A stretch of 64,000 nucleotides of DNA. Origin: Arion vulgaris (lineage: Eukaryota > Mollusca > Gastropoda > Stylommatophora > Arionidae). The translations under genes were made by a program, and so were the position numbers. Positions 24,101-36,100 of this stretch are shown piece after piece. Within the stretch, counting starts at the first letter, position 1, and the number at the start of each line of letters is the position of its first letter. Location: the NCBI GenBank assembly GCA_020796225.1, contig CM036759.1, positions 66,750,590 through 66,814,589 on the forward strand. Reading direction: 5' to 3'. Below the pieces are notes generated by a model. The model did not search any database. It saw nothing but the letters and a program-made list of their open reading frames with translations, and was not told where the DNA came from.

Positions 24101-27100
24101 ATCCAGAGGGTCGTTTCAATCAGCGTTAGCAGCACAACTGAAATTTTGCGCTCGTCAACATCCCACTCTGGGATTCTTCTCGTCTATCTTGCGAGTAGAG
24201 TTCTGTATACTGTAACTGCTCTTGCATCACTACTTATACCAGAGTAGATCTCCTCGATCCCTGCCGCCTAGCCAGACAGGATCCTCTGTCTGTTTCCATG
24301 GTCACCACATTGAGGTGGGGTAGGATCTTGATTAGTGCTAGCTTACTAATCCTGGCGCGATGTTGTCCCTGTGACTCCACCTTTGATCCCGCCCGTCCAT
24401 TTAAAAAAAAAACATAGTTACAGAAAACAAATTGATCAAAACTAACTCAAGTCTCGAAAGGACTAAGGCTCCATGCCGGAGACAGACTACGAGTGGCAGC
24501 CAAATCCGCAAAAGGAACTGAAGGATGCTCAAGTATCCTGGGAGACCATAAAGAAAACAGCCATAGACCGGGAAAAGTGGCGAACGACTGTTGAGGTCTT
24601 ATGCTCCACGAGGAGCGGAGAGAAATAAGTAAGTACAAATATGCTCCACGAGGAGCGGAGAGAAATAAGTAAGTACAAATATGCTCCACGAGGAGCAGAG
24701 AGAAATAAGTCAGTACAAATATGCTCCACGAGGAGCAGAGAGAAATAAGTATAAGACAAATATGCTCCACGAGGAGCAGAGAGAAATAAGTATAAGACAA
24801 ATATGCTCCACGAGGAGCAGAGAGAAATAAGTATAAGACAAATATGCTCCACGAGGAGCAGAGAGAAATAAGTATAAGACAAATATGCTCCACGAGGAGC
24901 AGAGAGAAATAAGTATAAGACAAATATGCTCCACGAGGAGCAGAGAGAAATAAGTAAGTACAAATATGCTCCACGAGGAGCTGAGAGAAATAAGTCAGTA
25001 CAAATATGCTCCACGAGGAGCAGAGAGAAATAAGTAAGTACAAATATGCTCCACGAGGAGCGGAGAGAAATAAGTAAGTACAAATATGCTCCACGAGGAG
25101 CGGAGAGAAATAAGTCAGTACAAATATGCTCCACGAGGAGCAGAGAGAAATAAGTCAGTACAAATATGCTCCACGAGGAGCAGAGAGAAATAAGTCAGTA
25201 CAAATATGCTCCACGAGGAGCAGAGAGAAATAAGTAAGTACAAATATGCTCCACGAGGAGCAGAGAGAAATAAGTCAGTACAAATATGCTCCACGAGAGC
25301 GAGAGAAATAAGTATAAGACAAATATGCTCCACGAGGAGCAGAGAGAAATAAGTCAGTACAAATATGCTCCACGAGGAGCAGAGAGAAATAAGTATAAGA
25401 CAAATATGCTCCACGAGGAGCAGAGAGAAATAAGTATAAGACAAATATGCTCCACGAGGAGCAGAGAGAAATAAGTATAAGACAAATATGCTCCACGAGG
25501 AGCAGAGAGAAATAAGTCAGAAAATATGCTCCACGAGGAGCGGAGAGAAATAAGTATAAGACAAATATGCTCCACGAGGAGCAGAGAGAAATAAGTCAGT
25601 ACAAATATGCTCCACGAGGAGCAGAGAGAAATAAGTCAGTACAAATATGCTCCACGAGGAGCGGAGAGAAATAAGTAAGTACAAATATGCTCCACGAGGA
25701 GCGGAGAGAAATAAGTATAAGACAAATATGCTCCACGAGGAGCAGAGAGAAATAAGTATAAGACAAATATGCTCCACGAGGAGCAGAGAGAAATAAGTAT
25801 AAGACAAATATGCTCCACGAGGAGCAGAGAGAAATAAGTATAAGACAAATATGCTCCACGAGGAGCAGAGAGAAATAAGTATAAGACAAATATGCTCCAC
25901 GAGGAGCTGAGAGAAATAAGTATAAGACAAATATGCTCCACGAGGAGCAGAGAGAAATAAGTATAAGACAAATATGCTCCACGAGGAGCGGAGAGAAATA
26001 AGTATAAGACAAATATGCTCCACGAGGAGCAGAGAGAAATAAGTATAAGACAAATATGCTCCACGAGGAGCGGAGAGAAATAAGTAAGTACAAATATGCT
26101 CCACGAGGAGCAGAGAGAAATAAGTATAAGACAAATATGCTCCACGAGGAGCAGAGAGAAATAAGTATAAGACAAATATGCTCCACGAGGAGCAGAGAGA
26201 AATAAGTATAAGACAAATATGCTCCACGAGGAGCAGAGAGAAATAAGTATAAGACAAATATGCTCCACGAGGAGCGGAGAGAAATAAGTATAAGACAAAT
26301 ATGCTCCACGAGGAGCAGAGAGAAATAAGTATAAGACAAATATGCTCCACGAGGAGCGGAGAGAAATAAGTATAAGACAAATATGCTCCACGAGGAGCAG
26401 AGAGAAATAAGTATAAGACAAATATGCTCCACGAGGAGCGGAGAGAAATAAGTAAGTACAAATATGCTCCACGAGGAGCAGAGAGAAATAAGTATAAGAC
26501 AAATATGCTCCACGAGGAGCAGAGAGAAATAAGTATAAGACAAATATGCTCCACGAGGAGCAGAGAGAAATAAGTATAAGACAAATATGCTCCACGAGGA
26601 GCAGAGAGAAATAAGTATAAGACAAATATGCTCCACGAGGAGCTGAGAGAAATAAGTAAGTACAAATATGCTCCACGAGGAGCTGAGAGAAATAAGTATA
26701 AGACAAATATGCTCCACGAGGAGCAGAGAGAAATAAGTATAAGACAAATATGCTCCACGAGGAGCAGAGAGAAATAAGTATAAGACAAATATGCTCCACG
26801 AGGAGCAGAGAGAAATAAGTATAAGACAAATATGCTCCACGAGGAGCAGAGAGAAATAAGTATAAGACAAATATGCTCCACGAGGAGCAGAGAGAAATAA
26901 GTATAAGACAAATATGCTCCACGAGGAGCAGAGAGAAATAAGTATAAGACAAATATGCTCCACGAGGAGCAGAGAGAAATAAGTAAGTACAAATATGCTC
27001 CACGAGGAGCGGAGAGAAATAAGTATAAGACAAATATGCTCCACGAGGAGCTGAGAGAAATAAGTCAGTACAAATATGCTCCACGAGGAGCAGAGAGAAA

Positions 27101-30100
27101 TAAGTAAGTACAAATATGCTCCACAGGAGGGAGAGAAATAAGTAAGTACAAATATGCTCCACGAGGAGCGGAGAGAAATAAGTCAGTACAAATATGCTCC
27201 ACGAGGAGCGGAGAGAAATAAGTAAGAAAATATGCTCCACGAGGAGCGAGAGAAATAAGTAGTAAATATGCTCCACGAGGAGCGGAGAGAAATAAGTAAG
27301 TACAAATATGCTCCACGAGGAGCGGAGAGAAATAAGTATAAGACAAATATGCTCCACGAGGAGCGGAGAGAAATAAGTAAGTATAAATATGCTCCACGAG
27401 GAGCGGAGAGAAATAAGTAAGTACAAATATGCTCCACGAGGAGCGGAGAGAAATAAGTAAGTACAAATATGCTCCACGAGGAGCTGAGAGAAATAAGTAA
27501 GTACAAATATGCTCCACGAGGAGCGGAGAGAAATAAGTAGCAAATATGCTCCACGAGGAGCAGAGAGAAATAAGTCAGTACAAATATGCTCCACGAGGAG
27601 CTGAGAGAAATAAGTAAGTACAAATATGCTCCACGAGGAGCTGAGAGAAATAAGTATAAGACAAATATGCTCCACGAGGAGCAGAGAGAAATAAGTCAGT
27701 ACAAATATGCTCCACGAGGAGCGGAGAGAAATAAGTATAAGACAAATATGCTCCACGAGGAGCGGAGAGAAATAAGTATAAGACAAATATGCTCCACGAG
27801 GAGCAGAGAGAAATAAGTCAGTACAAATATGCTCCACGAGGAGCAGAGAGAAATAAGTCAGTACAAATATGCTCCACGAGGAGCGGAGAGAAATAAGTCA
27901 GTACAAATATGCTCCACGAGGAGCGGAGAGAAATAAGTAAGTACAAATATGCTCCACGAGGAGCGGAGAGAAATAAGTAAGTACAAATATGCTCCACGAG
28001 GAGCAGAGAGAAATAAGTAAGTACAAATATGCTCCACGAGGAGCGGAGAGAAATAAGTAAGTACAAATATGCTCCACGAGGAGCAGAGAGAAATAAGTAA
28101 GTACAAATATGCTCCACGAGGAGCGGAGAGAAATAAGTCAGTACAAATATGCTCCACGAGGAGCAGAGAGAAATAAGTAAGTACAAATATGCTCCACGAG
28201 GAGCGGAGAGAAATAAGTAAGTACAAATATGCTCCACGAGGAGCGGAGAGAAATAAGTAAGTATAAATATGCTCCACGAGGAGCGGAGAGAAATAAGTAA
28301 GTACAAATATGCTCCACGAGGAGCAGAGAGAAATAAGTAAGTACAAATATGCTCCACGAGGAGCTGAGAGAAATAAGTAAGTACAAATATGCTCCACGAG
28401 GAGCGGAGAGAAATAAGTATAAGACAAATATGCTCCACGAGGAGCAGAGAGAAATAAGTATAAGACAAATATGCTCCACGAGGAGCAGAGAGAAATAAGT
28501 AAGTACAAATATGCTCCACGAGGAGCAGAGAGAAATAAGTATAAGACAAATATGCTCCACGAGGAGCGGAGAGAAATAAGTATAAGACAAATATGCTCCA
28601 CGAGGAGCAGAGAGAAATAAGTATAAGACAAATATGCTCCACGAGGAGCAGAGAGAAATAAGTAAGTACAAATATGCTCCACGAGGAGCGGAGAGAAATA
28701 AGTATAAGACAAATATGCTCCACGAGGAGCTGAGAGAAATAAGTATAAGACAAATATGCTCCACGAGGAGCAGAGAGAAATAAGTATAAGACAAATATGC
28801 TCCACGAGGAGCGGAGAGAAATAAGTAAGTACAAATATGCTCCACGAGGAGCAGAGAGAAATAAGTATAAGACAAATATGCTCCACGAGGAGCAGAGAGA
28901 AATAAGTATAAGACAAATATGCTCCACGAGGAGCGGAGAGAAATAAGTATAAGACAAATATGCTCCACGAGGAGCAGAGAGAAATAAGTATAAGACAAAT
29001 ATGCTCCACGAGGAGCGGAGAGAAATAAGTATAAGACAAATATGCTCCACGAGGAGCAGAGAGAAATAAGTATAAGACAAATATGCTCCACGAGGAGCGG
29101 AGAGAAATAAGTAAGTACAAATATGCTCCACGAGGAGCGGAGAGAAATAAGTCAGTACAAATATGCTCCACGAGGAGCGGAGAGAAATAAGTCAGTACAA
29201 ATATGCTCCACGAGGAGCGGAGAGAATAAGTCAGTACAAATATGCTCCACGAGGAGCTGAGAGAAATAAGTAAGTACAAATATGCTCCACGAGGAGCTGA
29301 GAGAAATAAGTAAGTACAAATATGCTCCACGAGGAGCGGAGAGAAATAAGTATAAGACAAATATGCTCCACGAGGAGCAGAGAGAAATAAGTAAGTACAA
29401 ATATGCTCCACGAGGAGCAGAGAGAAATAAGTAAGTACAAATATGCTCCACGAGGAGCAGAGAGAAATAAGTAAGTACAAATATGCTCCACGAGGAGCAG
29501 AGAGAAATAAGTATAAGACAAATATGCTCCACGAGGAGCAGAGAGAAATAAGTATAAGACAAATATGCTCCACGAGAGCGAGAGAAATAAGTATAAGACA
29601 AATATGCTCCACGAGGAGCGGAGAGAAATAAGTAAGTACAAATATGCTCCACGAGGAGCGGAGAGAAATAAGTAAGTACAAATATGCTCCACGAGGAGCA
29701 GAGAGAAATAAGTATAAGACAAATATGCTCCACGAGGAGCGGAGAGAAATAAGTAAGTACAAATATGCTCCACGAGGAGCAGAGAGAAATAAGTAAGTAC
29801 AAATATGCTCCACGAGGAGCGGAGAGAAATAAGTCAGTACAAATATGCTCCACGAGGAGCGGAGAGAAATAAGTAAGTACAAATATGCTCCACGAGGAGC
29901 GGAGAGAAATAAGTCAGTACAAATATGCTCCACGAGGAGCAGAGAGAAATAAGTATAAGACAAATATGCTCCACGAGGAGCAGAGAGAAATAAGTATAAG
30001 ACAAATATGCTCCACGAGGAGCGGAGAGAAATAAGTAAGTACAAATATGCTCCACGAGGAGCAGAGAGAAATAAGTATAAGACAAATATGCTCCACGAGG

Positions 30101-33100
30101 AGCAGAGAGAAATAAGTATAAGACAAATATGCTCCACGAGGAGCTGAGAGAAATAAGTCAGTACAAATATGCTCCACGAGGAGCGGAGAGAAATAAGTAA
30201 GTACAAATATGCTCCACGAGGAGCGGAGAGAAATAAGTCAGTACAAATATGCTCCACGAGGAGCAGAGAGAAATAAGTATAAGACAAATATGCTCCACGA
30301 GGAGCGGAGAGAAATAAGTCAGTACAAATATGCTCCACGAGGAGCAGAGAGAAATAAGTAAGTACAAATATGCTCCACGAGGAGCGGAGAGAAATAAGTC
30401 AGTACAAATATGCTCCACGAGGAGCGGAGAGAAATAAGTCAGTACAAATATGCTCCACGAGGAGCAGAGAGAAATAAGTAAGTACAAATATGCTCCACGA
30501 GGAGCGGAGAGAAATAAGTCAGTACAAATATGCTCCACGACGAGCGGAGAGAAATAAGTCAGTACAAATATGCTCCACGACGAGCGGAGAGAAATAAGTC
30601 AGTACAAATATGCTCCACGAGGAGCAGAGAGAAATAAGTAAGTACAAATAGTGTATAAGACCGCATGGACAAACAAGAGAAAGAAAGACTCATAACTCAG
30701 CGCTCCCCTAAGTATAGCCAAACTTACTCTGTACAGTTGGTGTTGTATGCTGTCGTGTGAGCATCGCATGATTGCTGTGGAAAGGCGTAGGGAGAGAGGC
30801 CTGGTGTGTGAGTGCATGACTGCGGCCTGCCCCTTGATTAGGGACACCAGAGAATGGATCTTCAGATGTCAGCGCTGTAAGACCCTGAGTCAACTGCTGG
30901 CACATCTGTGCTATGGAGTCTTCTTGTTCTTGTGTCACCTCAGGGATTGTGCCGCCGACAGCTGAGATTGTAAACACAAATAGAAACAAATGATTATCTT
31001 TGACTTTTAAAGTATTTAATGCATGTCAGAATAGATCTCACTGTTGTTGACATAATGCATGTCAGAATAGATCTCACTGTTCACATAACAATGTCAGAAT
31101 AGATCTCACTGTTGTTGACATAATGCATGTCAGAATAGATCTCACTATTGTTGACATAATGCATGTCACAATAGATCTCACTGTTCACATAACAATGTCA
31201 GAATAGATCTCACTGTTGTTGACATAATGCATGTCAGAATAGATCTCACTATTGTTGACATAATGCATGTCAGAATAGATCTCACTGTTGTTCACAAAAC
31301 AATGTCAAACTAATGAACATATAAGTTCTTCCTCCCTTTCAATTCCCAATGGAGCACAGGTCTTCAACAAACTTCTTCCAGCTATTCCTCCCTTGAGCCA
31401 TTCCTCTCTTTTCCAGGTATGTCTAGGCTTTCCCTACTCACTTTTTCCTGCGGGTTCCAAAACAGTGCCTGTCTTGCAATGCTTCCGATCGGTCTTCTCA
31501 ATGTATGTCCTATCCATCGCCAGTGTTTCTTCCGTAGCTCTTTCTCCACTGATATCTGCTTTGTTCTTTCTGTGAGTTTCACGTTTGTAATCATATCATA
31601 CCATCTCAGTGCCTCTATTCTACATAAACATCCATGATGACTAGAAAATTGACAACTCACTTACTTGTAAGCTTGAGGTGGTAACATCCTGGTCAAGGAT
31701 ATGCCACCAATTTTTACTTTTATTTATTGCTTAGAGCAGCAACAAATGCATACAATTCTTCTCTATTCTCTCTCTCTATCCCGCTTAGACTGATGTACCA
31801 GATTTTCTCATGAATTCTGCTGTTATTTTTCTGGGACTCCATCCCTCCGTATAGCTTCTCAATGTGATATTATCAGGCCGGGATTCGTTTCTCATGCCTG
31901 CTAGCAGTTGGCAGTCTTGCAGTAGGTGCTCTGCCGTCATGTCCACCTTCTCACAGTGACACAGGCTAGTTGTGCCAATTATGAATTTGTTGTACATGTG
32001 GACCCAAACAAAGTCTGTTATGGCCAGTACGGAATATAACAACTTGCTTGCTATGAGACAGACCCCATCTCGGGCGCTGTGTTGAGGGTGGTCTTGCGAC
32101 CACTTTGCTCTGTATTTCCATCCAATGGTTGTTTTAGCCTCCTCGTAATCAATCTGCGACAATCGCCCTCCTGCCATCAAAAGTCGCTGTCAGGGCAAAA
32201 TTCATTAGAAAAGTTAAAAATAACAAAATTTCTACAAAATATGTTACCATCTTCTAAATTAAACTGGGGAGCCTTGCTGGTGTTATGGAGTTTATGTATT
32301 GCAGCTGTGGATCTTCCTCTGTACGGCAGAGGGGGAGCCTTGCTGGTATTATGGAGTTTATGTATTGCAGCTGTGGATCTTCCTCTGTACAGTAGAGGGG
32401 GAGCCTTGCTGGTGTTATGGAGTTTATGTATTGCAGCTGTGGATCTTCCTCTGTACGGCAGAGGGGGAGCCTTGCTGGTGTTATGGAGTTTATGTATTGC
32501 AGCTGTGGATCTTCCTCTGTACAGCAGAGGGGGAGCCTTGCTGGTGTTATGGAGTTTATGTATTGCAGCTGTGGATCTTCCTCTGTACAGCAGAGGGGGA
32601 GCCTTGCTGGTATTATGGAGTTTATGCATTGCAGCTGTGGATCTTCCTCTGTACGGCAGAGGGGGAGCCTTGCTGGTATTATGGAGTTTATGCATTGCAG
32701 CTGTGGATCTTCCTCTGTACGGCAGAGGGGGAGCCTTGCTGGTATTATGGAGTTTATGCATTGCAGCTGTGGATCTTCCTCTGTACGGCAGAGGGGGAGC
32801 CTTGCTGGTATTATGGAGTTTATGCATTGCAGCTGTAGATCTTCCTCTGTACAGCAGAGGGGGAGCCTTGCTGGTATTATGGAGTTTATGCATTGCAGCT
32901 GTGGATCTTCCTCTGTACAGCAGAGGGGGAGCCTTGCTGGTATTATGGAGTTTATGCATTGCAGCTGTAGATCTTCCTCTGTACAGCAGAGGTGGAGCCT
33001 TGCTGGTATTATGGAGTTTATGCATTGCAGCTGTGGATCTTCCTCTGTACAGCAGAGGTGGAGCCTTGCTGGTATTATGGAGTTTATGCATTGCAGCTGT

Positions 33101-36100
33101 GGATCTTCCTCTGTACGGCAGAGGGGGAGCCTTGCTGGTATTATGGAGTTTATGCATTGCAGCTGTGGATCTTCCTCTGTACAGCAGAGGGGGAGCCTTG
33201 CTGGTATTATGGAGTTTATGCATTGCAGCTGTAGATCTTCCTCTGTACGGCAGAGGGGGAGCCTTGCTGGTATTATGGAGTTTATGCATTGCAGCTGTAG
33301 ATCTTCCTCTGTACGGCAGAGATCTGAGCACACATGGTTACTCACTGAAGTGCAATAATGATGGTCCTATCAATCAATAATTTCAACAACAAACATAAGT
33401 AACACAAACATAAGTAACACAAACACAAGTAACACAAACATAAGTAACACAAACAGAAGTAACACAAACAGAAGTAACACAAACACAAGTAACACAAACA
33501 TAAGTAACACAAACATAAGTAACACAAACATAAGTAACACAAACACAAGTAACACAAACATAAGTAACACAAACATAAGTAACACAAACACATCCCATTT
33601 ACACAACATCTTATGAATATGCTTCAAAGGATTGAATCTGGAAGTCTGTGCGTGAAATGAGTGGACAGCATTCAGAGATCACATCTAAAAAAAAATGACT
33701 TGGCTGTACACACCTGAACATTATGGAATGCAGGGCAATGAGCGAGCTACCTTTCCTGCTCTACAATGCGTCGGCTCAACCATGCCCAGTGTGTCATGCC
33801 CAGTGTGTCATGCCCAGTGTGTCATGTCCAGTGTGTCATGCCCAGTGTGTCATGACGTTGATCACATAACATAACAACATCTTCTTCCACAAACGCTCCA
33901 TTTCGACCACTTATTAAACCACCCTTTGTGGTTTGTATGTGATCTGAGCCTAAGAGCGAATTGTGCGTTAGCAAGTTATGCGTTTATGGTGACTTGGCCA
34001 GCACATCCGATGTATTGCCAGCATTTTATTTACTAGGGTAGCTTGCCCTAGAACACTCTTTCTGACTATATGAGGTCGTTCCGGATTAAGAACATTCTCA
34101 GTCATTGGAGACACATGTGGTTGTCATGCAACGATCATTTTTAGCTTTCTAATTGACCCTTATATGATCTGAGTCATGGTGTTTGGACGTCATCTTACTC
34201 TGTGTAGGATGATCGGCATCTGAAATGTATCGCACTTAGCCTATGCTCGGGTTTGTACCAATCAAGCCTTTGCATTACCGACCTTACTTTTATATCCACG
34301 GTGAGTTTGTTCCCGAGTAGGAGTATTCTCAGCCGTTTCGGGGCGCTAGTCGGCACTTGGCAATTTGCCATGTCTACTCTGCATTTTCCCTGTCCCTTGG
34401 AAACATTGGACTGGGGCTGCACACAGATATTCTATAGGTCGTTTCAATCGGCCTAGCAACGCAACTGAAATTTTGCGCTCGCCAACATCACCCACCTCAG
34501 TTCTTCCGGGATGTTAGTTGTTAATGCAACAGTACCTTGCCCGGTTGTCACAGGGAGGGCAGTTTTGTTAGGCATTAAAATGCAACTATAGAATTTGCGT
34601 TTGGCCAACCTTACCCAGTAAATGTATCTGCGCTAGGCCTTTGCTGTGAAGTTTGTCGCAATCTTACCATGTGTCGTCACGATACGTTAGTGTTTTCTGA
34701 GAGACTTGCCGAGACTGTTGATTGTACACATCGTTCTCATTTATTCTTGCCCCACAGCTAGCAATTTGGGTGCTGCCATTTGCTAGAAGGAGTTGGCATT
34801 CGTTCACAGAGCGACTAATCGCTGCTATTTTTATGTGTCAGCCACTATTTTGGCAACTTTTCATCGTGCTTTGGCAAAGGGGATGAGTGTTCAGGGTTTT
34901 TGGACCTGCATTACTTTTCTGTACTTGTACTACTACCACTACCTGTAGCTCTCCTCAATCAGTACCGGTAAGCTAGACAAGATCGGTTGTCTGTCACCGG
35001 GGTCACCACGTGGAGGTGGGGTAGGATCTTGAACAGTGCCAGCTCACTAAACCTGATGCGACGTTGTCCCTAGAACTGCGCCTGTGACCCCATAACAACA
35101 TCTAATTCTAATCACCTCCGTTTCCGTTTTGTGTGGGCGACTCCAGGACAGCATTCTGTCTTTGTAACGTCGATGGTAGATCGCTGAGCCGCAGTGATAA
35201 AGTTCGCTTGAAAGGTGATGAGGTTTCCTGAAGTTTTTCAAAGCCTCTGAATGAGCCTTGCCGCTCCAGAAGGTTAGCAGTAGCATGAGGTCTCTGCACT
35301 GCAAATGGATTGTTTGATGTTCTTACAGGAACTGGGTCTGAAGCAAATCAAAACAAAAACATTGACAATAAAAATAATTACAGTAGTATCAAACATGTTT
35401 ATACAACACATTCTTCTTCTTCGAACGTTACATATTGATCCCTTGTTAACCCCTCTGTGTGATCTGAGCCTAAGAGCGATTGTATGCTGTGCCAGTTATG
35501 CGCCTACAAGTAGGCCAGCACATTCAATTTCTGGGACACTTTATTTACTAGGTTAGCTTCCCTAGGTGCTACATCAGTCGGATCTTACAACATGTCTTGT
35601 AGGTTGCAGTGGTACTATTATTTGCTTCCCTAGGTGCTACATCAGTCGGATCTTACAACATGTCTTGTAGGTAGCAGTGGTACTATTATTTGCTTCTATA
35701 GGTGCTACATCAGTCGGATCTTACAACATGTCTTGTAGGTAGCAGTGGTACTATTATTTGCTTCCATAGGTGCTACATCAGTCGGATCTTACAACATGTC
35801 TTGTAGGTAGCAGTGGTACTATTATTTGCTTCCATAGGTGCTACATCAGTCGGATCTTACAACATGTCTTGTAGGTAGCAGTGGTACTATTATTTGCTTC
35901 CCTAGGTGCTACATCAGTCGGATCTTACAACATGTCTTGTAGGTAGCAGTGGTACTATTATTTGCTTCCCTAGGTGCTACATCAGTCGGATCTTACAACA
36001 TGTCTTGTAGGTAGCAGTGGTACTATTATTTGCTTCCCTAGGTGCTACATCAGTCGGATCTTACAACATGTCTTGTAGGTAGCAGTGGTACTATTATTTG

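Noticed and set aside
24447..30652. Very long minus-strand open frames (up to 826 codons) with hydrophobic repeats, suggesting a membrane protein
   Set aside because: All three minus frames are open across the same DNA because the 40/41-bp unit has no stop on that strand. The frame shifts at every unit and the region is inside a numb intron.
32079..33380. 433-codon plus-strand frame with 22-residue repeats
   Set aside because: The period is 66 bp, so several frames on both strands stay open. Its N-terminal part is antisense to a LINE fragment and no promoter or homology is visible.
33342..33627. Cys-rich (CYLCL) or Val/Leu-rich minus-strand repeat peptides
   Set aside because: Artefact of a 15-bp array that is open in all three minus frames.
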